Of a stretch of DNA of 14,944 bases, positions 1 to 6,272 are shown in pieces. The stretch comes from Clostridia bacterium (GTDB taxonomy: Bacteria > UBA6262 > WVXT01 > JAUXBS01): assembly GCA_030618495.1 (NCBI GenBank), contig JAUXDE010000034.1, positions 1-14,944 of the forward strand. Direction: 5' to 3'. Position 1 is the stretch's first letter, and every line of letters starts with the position of its first letter. The notes below the pieces were generated by a model, which was not told where the DNA came from, did not search any database, and worked only from the letters and a program-made list of their open reading frames with translations. Both the position numbers and the translations under genes were made by a program.

Positions 1-52
1 AGACACCTATTTCAATTGACATTATATAAATAATAGGTGTCTGTCCCTATTT
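1..52. repeat. REP-like palindromic element, left arm cut by window edge
   Basis: Positions 1-11 (AGACACCTATT) and 32-42 (AATAGGTGTCT) are a perfect 11-base inverted repeat with a 20-base loop. The loop contains TTGACA at 16-21. The right arm continues as GTCCCTATTT (43-52), and the same ten bases end the right arm of the complete element at 11616-11677. The matching left extension (AAATAGGGAC) would lie just upstream of base 1, so the element is probably truncated by the window. It sits 12 bases before the start codon of the first gene and could act as a terminator for whatever lies upstream. Confidence 0.7.
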
Positions 53-64
53 GGAGGCAATAAC

Positions 65-1531
65 ATGAATAAAATGGAGCGGCTTCATAAGCTGTTGAAG
101 CATGCGGACCTTTTTGCATCGTTGAATGAAAAATCATTAAGGCTGATGGAAAAGAAGATGAAACTGGTTTCCTTTAAACCCGGGCAGGTTATCTGCAAAG
201 AGGGTGGGGAAGGCCATGTCATGTACCTTGTTGACACCGGAAAGGTAAGAGTGCTCAAGAAGAACAAAGCCGGAAAAGAAGTTGAAATCACAATTCTTAA
301 CCCGGGCGAAGTTGCGGGCATCATGAGCCTTTTTGAAAAGGATGTCAGGTCGGCGACATTAAAGGCAGTCGGAAGCGCCGGGATATGGGAACTGGACAAG
401 GAAGTGTTCTGGCACCTGCTTGAAGAAAATCATGCTTTCAACCAATCCATGCTTAAGGTCTTAAGCAAGTACCTGCGCAGGGAGGGCAGGATTGTCGCGG
501 AACTCCGTTCCTTCGATGATGAAAAGAGGCTGAAGGTTGCGGTATTTGATACGAAGCCCTATACGGAAAGGATATTCAACCGGCAGAACAAGGACCGCTA
601 CGCTTTGAAATTCTATGAGCCGCGTCTTAATACCGATACTGTTTCTCTTGCTTCGGGGTTCAAGGTTGTATGTGTATTCGTCAATGACAATGTTAACGCG
701 GCCGTTGTCAAGCAGTTAAGCCGGCTGGGTGTGGAGCTGGTAGCGCTGAGGTGCGCCGGTTACAACAACGTTGATGTCAAGGCGTGCGCCGCGCACGGGA
801 TAAGCGTTACCCGTGTTCCCGCTTATTCTCCTTACGCGGTTGCGGAACACACCGTTGCCCTTATGATGGCGTTGAACCGCAGGATTTTCAAGGCGCACTC
901 CCGCGTGAGGGAGAGCAACTTCTCATTAAACGGCCTGGTGGGTTTTGATATGCATGATAAGACCGTGGGGGTTATAGGCACCGGGAAGATAGGGAAGTGC
1001 CTTGTTAATATCCTGCGCGGTTTTGGCTGCAGGGTCCTGGCTTTTGATAAGTTTCCCGATAAGGCGCTGGCGTCAACGGGGCAGGTTAAATACGTGAAGC
1101 TTAACGATTTATTTAAAAAATCCGATATTATTTCGCTTCATGCGCCGCTGACCAGGGAAAGCCATCACCTCATAGACAGGGAAGCCATAAACAAAATGAA
1201 GAAGGGGGTAATGATAATAAATACCAGCAGGGGAGGGCTCATAGATACCAGGGCGTTAATCAAGGGATTGTTAAACGGCCGGATTGGATACGCCGGGCTT
1301 GATGTTTACGAGGAAGAAAGCAAGTACTTCTTCGAGGACTTCTCCGATAGCGTAATACACGACGAGGTCCTGGCGCGCCTTACGACATTTAACAACGTGT
1401 TGATAACCAGCCACATGGCGTTTCTCACAAAAGAGGCGCTGGTTAATATCGCCGATACGACCTATGATAACATCGGGGAATATGAATCCGGCAAGCGGGG
1501 CGGCGAACTTGCCAATGATGTAATAAAATAG
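65..1531 (+). CDS. Cyclic-nucleotide-binding domain fused to D-lactate dehydrogenase (LdhA-like)
   Basis: A 488-residue two-domain protein. Residues about 8-135 form a Crp-type cyclic-nucleotide-binding beta roll. The phosphate-binding cassette is recognisable: G81-E82, then SLF, then R95-S96-A97, matching the Gly-Glu and Arg-Ser pattern of CRP. No helix-turn-helix follows. Residues about 156-488 are instead a full-length D-2-hydroxyacid dehydrogenase very close to E. coli LdhA. Shared features are FVND, the LRCAGxNNVD block, VPAYxPxAVAEH, the Rossmann motif GVIGTGKIG (302-310), and the NTSRG, DVYE and AFLTxEAL blocks. The catalytic triad is intact as R389, E418 and H450, with the E-to-H spacing of 32 seen in the family. 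The expected reaction is NADH-dependent reduction of pyruvate to D-lactate in the cytoplasm. GGAGG at 53-57, seven bases before ATG 65, supports the start. Gating by cAMP or a related ligand is inferred from the fusion. I am sure of the domains, not of the ligand. Confidence 0.93.
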   Translation: MNKMERLHKLLKHADLFASLNEKSLRLMEKKMKLVSFKPGQVICKEGGEGHVMYLVDTGKVRVLKKNKAGKEVEITILNPGEVAGIMSLFEKDVRSATLKAVGSAGIWELDKEVFWHLLEENHAFNQSMLKVLSKYLRREGRIVAELRSFDDEKRLKVAVFDTKPYTERIFNRQNKDRYALKFYEPRLNTDTVSLASGFKVVCVFVNDNVNAAVVKQLSRLGVELVALRCAGYNNVDVKACAAHGISVTRVPAYSPYAVAEHTVALMMALNRRIFKAHSRVRESNFSLNGLVGFDMHDKTVGVIGTGKIGKCLVNILRGFGCRVLAFDKFPDKALASTGQVKYVKLNDLFKKSDIISLHAPLTRESHHLIDREAINKMKKGVMIINTSRGGLIDTRALIKGLLNGRIGYAGLDVYEEESKYFFEDFSDSVIHDEVLARLTTFNNVLITSHMAFLTKEALVNIADTTYDNIGEYESGKRGGELANDVIK

Positions 1532-1555
1532 AGATTCTTATTTCAGAGGACACAT

Positions 1556-2521
1556 ATGAAAAGAAGGGTTAGGTCAACAAGTAGGATCCTAATAGTTATT
1601 ATTATGGTTTCAATTTGCGTGTCTTCATTATACGGTGCAGAGAAAAAGGATTTAGAGAAAGCTAAAAGAGCTATAGCGGAAGCTTTAAAGAAAATAAATA
1701 TGAGGATTGCAAAAATTGAGTTAAAGGAAGGAAAGCTGGAAATTACCAGGGGAACTGTTAACCCGGCAGTAAAAGAAAAAATGGAATTAATAAGGAAGAA
1801 GGGTTTATTAGAAGCTGCCAGGCAGGAGCTTGATGTTTACTTATCAAATATGAAAGATGAAATAAATGCAAAGATTCAGAATTTCGTTAGTTATGGTTTG
1901 GCAAATTATCTTGAGAGTTTTGACAGGGATAAAAAAACTGATTATTATGCGGGTATAGAGTATTCCTTCTTGGATAGCATGGTTCTCGATGGCTCAGGAC
2001 TGATACCGCGACAGGGGCTGCCATTGCTCAGATTTGGATTTGGGCAGATAGACGCCTTCAGGTTGGAAATAAGATACCCGCTCAGTAGAGTGGCGTGTGA
2101 TGTTGAAGAAGGACCTGCGATTTCCTGGGATCATGGAGATAATTCTTTTGAGCAGTTGAGCTATAACTGGGGGAGTTTCAACATGAAATATATTAGGCAG
2201 ATCACTAATGATATCATGCCGTATATACATTTAGGTTTTCACTTGTCTGATTTTATAGCGGATGAGCAGAATAGATTTGGTATGTTTGGAGCCAGTTATG
2301 GGGTAGGAATTGACATGAGGTTGTTCAAATACTTCATGTTTGAATTCAATTATACCGGAACTTACCAGAGATTTGATGGGGGATCTTCTGATGGTGAACG
2401 TTTAGCGCCTAATACCAATGAAATGTTTTTAATAAGTCATTCACTAAATGTCGGCTTGTTCCTGAGTGTTCAGTTTTCAACAGAAAAAGTTGATAAATTT
2501 TTTAATGTAGGTAACAGATAA
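1556..2521 (+). CDS. Exported coiled-coil and predicted outer-membrane beta-barrel protein, unknown function
   Basis: I do not recognise a named family in this 321-residue protein. A basic N-terminus and hydrophobic core (residues 11-25) followed by LYGA at 25-28 make a convincing signal peptide with cleavage near residue 28. Residues about 29-120 are charged and helical, probably a periplasmic coiled coil. From about 128 to the end the sequence alternates polar and aromatic or hydrophobic residues in amphipathic strands (for example YYAGIEYSF and FMFEFNYTGTYQRF), as in small outer-membrane barrels. AGAGGA at 1545-1550 supports the ATG. The gene starts 24 bases after the dehydrogenase fusion and ends 14 bases before the DNA glycosylase gene, so co-transcription is likely. 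It looks more AT-rich than the gene before it, which may mean a separate origin. Barrel topology is inferred from strand pattern only. Confidence 0.75.
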   Translation: MKRRVRSTSRILIVIIMVSICVSSLYGAEKKDLEKAKRAIAEALKKINMRIAKIELKEGKLEITRGTVNPAVKEKMELIRKKGLLEAARQELDVYLSNMKDEINAKIQNFVSYGLANYLESFDRDKKTDYYAGIEYSFLDSMVLDGSGLIPRQGLPLLRFGFGQIDAFRLEIRYPLSRVACDVEEGPAISWDHGDNSFEQLSYNWGSFNMKYIRQITNDIMPYIHLGFHLSDFIADEQNRFGMFGASYGVGIDMRLFKYFMFEFNYTGTYQRFDGGSSDGERLAPNTNEMFLISHSLNVGLFLSVQFSTEKVDKFFNVGNR

Positions 2522-2535
2522 AAAGGACAACAAAC

Positions 2536-3231
2536 ATGCCCACATTAACTCAACTAAAGAATGAATTAAAGAAACTGTCCGACCCCTCGCAGGCAAAGAT
2601 CCTCCAGCGGTTTTTCAAGACGGGGAAAGGGGAATACGGCGAAGGGGATGTTTTCCTTGGAATAAAAGTGCCCGTTCTAAGGAAGATAGCCGGGAAGTAC
2701 AGGGACCTTTCATTAAAGGATACCGAAGCACTCCTTAACAGCGGGATTCATGAACACAGGATGGTTGCGATTTTTATTCTTGTCAGAAAATATAACAGGG
2801 AAGAAAACAAAAAAGAAATATTTAATCTTTACCTTGCCAATACCGATAATATCAACAACTGGGACCTGGTTGACCTTTCTGCGCCGCATATTGTAGGTGA
2901 TTATCTGCTTGATAAACCAAGAGGGATTCTTTATAAACTGGCAAAATCAAGAAAATTGTGGGAAAAAAGAATATCAATACTTTCAACATTTACCTTTATA
3001 AGAAACGGCCGGTATGAAGATACCCTAAAAATATCTGAAATACTCCTTTTTGACAGTCATGACCTGATACACAAGGGCGTGGGCTGGATGTTAAGGGAAT
3101 TAGGCAAAAGGGACCGGGATACGGAAGAAGCATTCCTGGACAAATACTATAGGAAAATGCCCAGGACCATGCTCAGGTATGCCATAGAAAAGTTTGATGA
3201 AGAAAGAAGAAGGCATTACCTTGCTAAATAA
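2536..3231 (+). CDS. AlkD-type DNA alkylation repair glycosylase (HEAT-like)
   Basis: A 231-residue all-helical protein of the DNA alkylation repair (AlkC/AlkD) family, which excises N3- and N7-alkylated purines without base flipping. It aligns along its length with Bacillus cereus AlkD. The residues lining the lesion pocket of that enzyme have counterparts here: W109 and D113 in NINNWDLVD, R145 in WEKRISIL (R148 in AlkD), and W184 in GWMLRELGKRD (W187 in AlkD). The N-terminal KVPVLRKIA segment and the C-terminal basic patch (MPRTMLRYAIEKF, ERRR) are also typical. The length is normal and the key residues are intact, so activity is expected. AAAAGGA at 2521-2527, eight bases before ATG, supports the start. 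It follows the barrel gene by 14 bases, and nothing in the neighbourhood suggests a dedicated alkylation response operon. Confidence 0.93.
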   Translation: MPTLTQLKNELKKLSDPSQAKILQRFFKTGKGEYGEGDVFLGIKVPVLRKIAGKYRDLSLKDTEALLNSGIHEHRMVAIFILVRKYNREENKKEIFNLYLANTDNINNWDLVDLSAPHIVGDYLLDKPRGILYKLAKSRKLWEKRISILSTFTFIRNGRYEDTLKISEILLFDSHDLIHKGVGWMLRELGKRDRDTEEAFLDKYYRKMPRTMLRYAIEKFDEERRRHYLAK

Positions 3232-3283
3232 GAACGACACAGCAAGGACTTAATAGGTGATTTAAAGATAAAAGGAGATTAAG

Positions 3284-3523
3284 ATGCCCATATACGAGTA
3301 TAGCTGCAAAAAATGCCGGGGAGTAACCGATTTTCTTGAAGGTGTCGGCGCAGGCGAGGAAAAAAAGGTATGTAAACATTGCGGTAGCAGTCAGCTGGTC
3401 AGGATACCTTCGGTATGTAGTATTTCTTCTTCGGATAACAGGGCTGGCGATTTGCCCTGCTGCGGCAGCGCCGGGAACTGTGATACCCTTCCCTGTTCCG
3501 ACAGGGGAGTTTGTGAGAAGTGA
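3284..3523 (+). CDS. FmdB-type zinc ribbon protein with cysteine-rich tail
   Basis: A 79-residue protein opening with MPIYEYSC, the hallmark of FmdB/CxxC zinc-ribbon proteins. C8-C11 and C30-C33 form the two zinc knuckles. The family is usually annotated as putative regulatory proteins, and its true role is poorly defined. The C-terminal tail, about residues 45-79, carries six more cysteines (C45, C59, C60, C66, C71, C77) including a CC pair, which is more than the ribbon needs. AAAGGAG at 3271-3277, six bases before the ATG, supports the start. A stable stem at 3488-3509 (CCCTGT, TCCG loop, ACAGGG, plus outer pairs) lies inside the last codons. Confidence 0.88.
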   Translation: MPIYEYSCKKCRGVTDFLEGVGAGEEKKVCKHCGSSQLVRIPSVCSISSSDNRAGDLPCCGSAGNCDTLPCSDRGVCEK

Positions 3524-3526
3524 TTC

Positions 3527-3548
3527 CACGAGACTCGTGATTATTTTC
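3527..3548 (+). terminator. Weak candidate terminator after the zinc ribbon gene
   Basis: Four bases after the stop codon, CACGAGACTCGTG (3527-3539) is a perfect short palindrome that can fold into a five-pair stem with a three-base loop. It is followed by the T-rich ATTATTTT. The stem is short and the T tract is interrupted, so termination would be partial at best. Confidence 0.3.
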
Positions 3549-3592
3549 AATTGATTATAGCGTAATCTTCAAATAATAAAGGAGGACAAAAA

Positions 3593-3823
3593 ATGGAAAA
3601 TGACAAAAATCCACAAGCAAAAGAAGCGTGTTGTATCCCGAAAAAGAAAGCAGTAAAATGTAATGATGTTACAAGCGCCGTTTACTGTATGGGTTTTATC
3701 GGTTCGGCTGTTTATTTCATTCAGCATGCAACTTCGTTCTGGAACGGGGTGTTAGGTGTATTAAAAGCTATTGTCTGGCCTACCATTCTTGTATACAAGT
3801 TATTGGAATTGCTGAAGATGTAA
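3593..3823 (+). CDS. Small membrane protein, conserved hypothetical
   Basis: A 76-residue protein with a very good ribosome binding site (AAAGGAGG at 3578-3585, seven bases before the ATG). The N-terminal third is polar with a CC pair (C13-C14) and C23. The rest has two hydrophobic segments, about residues 29-46 (VYCMGFIGSAVYFIQHA) and 52-72 (GVLGVLKAIVWPTILVYKLLE). The AVYFIQHATSFWxGVLGxLKAxVWP pattern is one I recall from small uncharacterised proteins of environmental bacteria, without a known function. It lies 69 bases after the zinc ribbon gene and 69 bases before the 161-residue gene, and shares with both a vicinal cysteine pair. Confidence 0.72.
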   Translation: MENDKNPQAKEACCIPKKKAVKCNDVTSAVYCMGFIGSAVYFIQHATSFWNGVLGVLKAIVWPTILVYKLLELLKM

Positions 3824-3892
3824 ATAAAACAGATGATTTTCTAATCTGTAGTGAAGTCTAATAATTGAAGTAAATATTATGGGAGGTATAAA

Positions 3893-4378
3893 ATGGATAA
3901 GCCTAATGAAGTGCCGGAAACGGGTTGTTGCCCGAAGTTCAATCCTGAACCATGGCAGGACAAGGAAGTGGTATGGGACAACAAACTATTTCTTAAAGAC
4001 CGCGTCAGGAGTTTTATGCACATTCCATTAAATTTTGGCAAGGTTATGGTAAGAAGCATGAAGAAGATTGAGTCAGCAGGCAGCCGCAGCCCTCAACAAC
4101 TCGTACTCTCTGATGAGGAATCTCCATGGGGAGCAAATGTTTGGGTTTCTGTCAGCAAGGAAGTTCCGGGAGCAGAAATGGATAAGATGTCGGGAACTTT
4201 TCTTTCAAGGGTGTTTGAAGGTTCATATAAGGATATGGGAAAATGGACCCGGGAAATGAAGAGTCATGTCAAATCAAAAGGCAAAGAAATTCAGAAGATG
4301 TATTTCTTCTATACTACCTGTCCGAAGTGCGCCAAGGTTTACGGCAAGAATTATACTGTTATCCTTGCAAAGGTTTAG
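3893..4378 (+). CDS. Conserved 161-residue protein, CxxC motif, function unknown
   Basis: A single-domain cytoplasmic protein with no signal peptide. Its N-terminus has a CC pair (C12-C13) in GCCPKFNPEPW, the middle has HIPLNFGKVMVRSM and SDEESPWGANVWVSVSKEVPGAEM, and the C-terminus has YFFYTTCPKCAKVYGKNY with a CxxC pair (C143, C146). I recognise this as a conserved family often labelled only 'hydrolase' or hypothetical. The compact alpha/beta pattern with a FEGSYKDMGKW segment recalls GyrI-like small-molecule-binding proteins, but that is a guess. GGGAGG at 3881-3886, six bases before ATG, supports the start. The four cysteines could bind a metal or form a redox pair. Confidence 0.82.
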   Translation: MDKPNEVPETGCCPKFNPEPWQDKEVVWDNKLFLKDRVRSFMHIPLNFGKVMVRSMKKIESAGSRSPQQLVLSDEESPWGANVWVSVSKEVPGAEMDKMSGTFLSRVFEGSYKDMGKWTREMKSHVKSKGKEIQKMYFFYTTCPKCAKVYGKNYTVILAKV

Positions 4379-4480
4379 TTTGTGGCGGCTGGGATGAAGA
4401 AGACATGAAAATTTCTAGAAAATACGGAAAAATCCGCCCGCCAGAAAGGATACGGGACAGTAACATTCCCGGGTGGTGAA

Positions 4481-4711
4481 GTGTTAACGATTAACGATTA
4501 TGATATTGAGATAGGAGCAAACGGGCCCATCAGCGGAACAATTACCACCACCAAAACCGACGGTTTCACAACAACCATGACATACAGCAGTGACGGAACT
4601 TCCTCCGGTAAAGTTTACAAAGACGGTAATTTTGTCGCAGATATCTTCTTAGACGCTGACGGCACAGGTACCTATATGGATTCTTTTGGAATGATATATC
4701 CGATATATTAG
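4481..4711 (+). CDS. Small beta-rich hypothetical protein, start uncertain (possible 5' frameshift)
   Basis: The open frame encodes 76 residues from GTG 4481, rich in Thr, Gly, Asp and Ser. Short strand-like units (GTITTTKTDGFTTTMTYSS, GKVYKDGNFVADIFLDADGTGTYMD) suggest a small beta-sheet or beta-repeat protein. No family is recognised. GTG 4481 has only a poor ribosome binding site (GGGTGG at 4471-4476, four bases away). The same frame stays open and protein-like upstream to 4409 (ARQKGYGTVTFPGGEV) but has no start codon there. ATG 4405 precedes it in another frame, and removing one A from the AAAA run at 4407-4411 would join them. The true gene is therefore probably 4405-4711 with a one-base frameshift or sequencing error. 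Confidence 0.55.
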   Translation: MLTINDYDIEIGANGPISGTITTTKTDGFTTTMTYSSDGTSSGKVYKDGNFVADIFLDADGTGTYMDSFGMIYPIY

Positions 4712-4762
4712 CGCATGGCGCCGTGAAGAGGACTTGCTCCGGCCGGCCAGCTTACTTTCCTG

Positions 4763-6106
4763 TTATATCCTCAGAACCAGGGTGGCAATGTAGAAATAGA
4801 TAAATAAACCGGAAACATCGGCAATTGTCGACATGAGGGGATTGCTTGCCACGGCAGGATCCATCTTAAGTTTTACCAGCAGGAACGGTAACAGCATTCC
4901 TATGATGTTTGACACAAGGACTATGGTTATCATTGTCAGCCCTACTATCAATCCAAGCTGGAATCCGCCTCTTGCCAGCCCGATTCCGTAGCTGATCAGT
5001 CCGAGTGAACCGCCCAGAAGTAACCCGACGCTCAGTTCCTTTACAAGAATTCTTGTCCAGTGGGACAGTCTTACATCACCTGTGACCAGGGCGCGTATCA
5101 TCAGGGTTGCCGACTGGGAGCCCGTGTTTCCACCGCTGCCTATCAAGAGCGGGATAAACAGCACCAGTCCGATTGCGGCGGTGAGGGTGCGTTCATAGGC
5201 GGCGATTATTCCCGATGATGCCAGGCTCATGAGCACAAGTATTACCAGCCAGCCTATCCGCTTGGTGTATAGCCGCCATATACTGGCGCTGTGATAGTTC
5301 ATTTCCAGCGGAGACAGTGATGCGGTCTTATGCATATCCTCGGTGGTTTCCTCTTCAGCCACGTCCATGACATCGTCAACGGTTACGATACCCAGCAGTA
5401 TACCGTCGGAATCCACCACGGGCAGCGCTACGAGGTCGGACTGTTTCATTTCATGAACGGCCTGCTCCCTGTCATCGAATGCCGACAAGCTCCGATAGGA
5501 ATAATCCATGATTTGCTTAATTTTAACGGAAGGCTCGGAAAGCAGTAAGAGGCGCAACCTTATATCATCAAGGAGCTTTCCGGAGTTGTCTACGACATAA
5601 ATCATGTTTATTGTTTCACTGTCCTTCCCGTGCTTGCGGATTTCTTCAAGCGCCTGTTTTATCGTCCAGTCCGGCTGCACGGCTATGTAATCCGGGGTCA
5701 TAAGTCTTCCAACGCTTTCTTCGGGGTAGCCCAACAGCTGCCGCGCCTCTTCAATGTCTTCCGGGTTCAGCTGTGTAAGCAGCCTTTTTGTCATTGCCGC
5801 AGGAAGTTCTTCCAGCAGCGCCGTGCGGTCATCGGGACTCAAGCTTCCAAGTATCTGGCGTGTTTCCTGGTCAGTCATGTTATACAGAAGGTCGTCCTGG
5901 TCTTCCGGGTCCAGGTGGGAAAAAACTTCCGAAGAAAGCTGCCGGGACAGTGAACGAAAAAACAGGAACCGCTCTGAAATGTCCATGTCCAGCAGTAACT
6001 CGGCTATTTCCGGGGGGTCCCAGTCGACAAGGGATTCCCTTAATGTAGCCCAGTCGCGTTTTTCTATCAGTTCCTTGATTTCCGGTTTCATTATATGCTT
6101 TAACAT
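4763..6106 (-). CDS. mgtE: MgtE-type magnesium transporter
   Basis: A 447-residue inner-membrane protein of the MgtE/SLC41 family, a Mg2+-gated magnesium channel that works as a dimer. The domains follow the standard order. A superhelical N domain spans about residues 20-130 (repeated DPED and SPDDR loops). Paired CBS domains cover about 137-255 and sense Mg2+. A connecting helix leads to five membrane helices from about 284. The pore motif GSGGNTGSQSATLMIRAL is at 323-340, and the conserved DPAVASNPLMSTIAD block at 416-430 contains the acidic pore residue region. The length is typical and nothing is missing. CCTCCT at 6113-6118 (AGGAGG on the coding strand), six bases before the ATG, supports the start. 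It is convergent to the small beta protein and divergent from the FKBP gene. Confidence 0.97.
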   Translation of the reverse strand: MLKHIMKPEIKELIEKRDWATLRESLVDWDPPEIAELLLDMDISERFLFFRSLSRQLSSEVFSHLDPEDQDDLLYNMTDQETRQILGSLSPDDRTALLEELPAAMTKRLLTQLNPEDIEEARQLLGYPEESVGRLMTPDYIAVQPDWTIKQALEEIRKHGKDSETINMIYVVDNSGKLLDDIRLRLLLLSEPSVKIKQIMDYSYRSLSAFDDREQAVHEMKQSDLVALPVVDSDGILLGIVTVDDVMDVAEEETTEDMHKTASLSPLEMNYHSASIWRLYTKRIGWLVILVLMSLASSGIIAAYERTLTAAIGLVLFIPLLIGSGGNTGSQSATLMIRALVTGDVRLSHWTRILVKELSVGLLLGGSLGLISYGIGLARGGFQLGLIVGLTMITIVLVSNIIGMLLPFLLVKLKMDPAVASNPLMSTIADVSGLFIYFYIATLVLRI

Positions 6107-6131
6107 GTTATTCCTCCTGAACGTTTAATAG

Positions 6132-6159
6132 TGTGTAATTATAACAACTTTGTTACACA
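6132..6159. promoter_or_regulatory. Palindromic operator candidate over the mgtE promoter
   Basis: TGTGTAA (6132-6138) and TTACACA (6153-6159) are a perfect seven-base inverted repeat. The half-site centres are 21 bases apart, about two helical turns. One half abuts the -10 box of mgtE and the other lies in its -35/-10 spacer, the geometry expected for a dimeric repressor. The regulator is unknown. Confidence 0.4.
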
Positions 6160-6166
6160 TAATCAA
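6138..6166 (-). promoter_or_regulatory. Sigma70-like promoter for mgtE
   Basis: On the minus strand there is TTGATT (complement of 6161-6166), a 17-base spacer, and a perfect TATAAT (complement of 6138-6143). Transcription would start near 6131, leaving a leader of about 25 bases before mgtE. That is too short for an M-box magnesium riboswitch, so control is more likely at initiation, possibly through the palindrome overlapping this promoter. Confidence 0.65.
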
Positions 6167-6221
6167 ATATATATTTTTAAAGATAGAGAAGCATTATTTT
6201 AATGTTTTAAGAAACTAATTA

Positions 6222-6230
6222 TGCTATAAT
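6222..6230 (+). promoter_or_regulatory. Extended -10 promoter for the FKBP gene
   Basis: TGCTATAAT (6222-6230) is a perfect extended -10 element. No good -35 box lies 16-18 bases upstream (the sequence there is AATGTTTT), which fits an extended -10 promoter. Initiation near 6237 would give a leader of about 36 bases ending in AAAGGAG (6261-6267). Confidence 0.55.
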
Positions 6231-6272
6231 GCATTATTAATCTTTGTTAAGGTTCAGATAAAAGGAGAAATA

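Noticed and set aside
16-30. TTGACA followed by TATAAA as a promoter for the first gene
   Set aside because: The spacing is only three bases, and TTGACA also occurs in the loop of the second REP-like element, so it is better explained as part of the repeat.
3224-3550. Minus-strand open frame of 108 codons
   Set aside because: It is opposite the FmdB-type zinc ribbon gene, which has a clear start, ribosome site and motif.
3829-3849. ACAGAT / ATCTGT inverted repeat between the small membrane protein gene and the 161-residue gene
   Set aside because: Six A/T-rich pairs around a nine-base loop with no T tract are too weak to call a terminator.
4243-4479. 78-codon open frame on the plus strand
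   Set aside because: It overlaps most of the 3' end of the well-supported 161-residue gene in another frame, has no ribosome site, and its translation looks random.
4736-4751. GC-rich palindromic stretch (GGCCGGCC) between convergent genes
   Set aside because: It is self-complementary but gives no convincing stem-loop with a U tract on either strand, so I do not call it a terminator.
5330-6128. Several plus-strand open frames of 70-125 codons
   Set aside because: They lie opposite mgtE, whose protein is unmistakable. Their compositions (Ser- and Arg-rich) are those of antisense shadows.
6107-6272. M-box magnesium riboswitch upstream of mgtE
   Set aside because: The predicted transcript leader is only about 25 bases and no multi-stem structure is visible.
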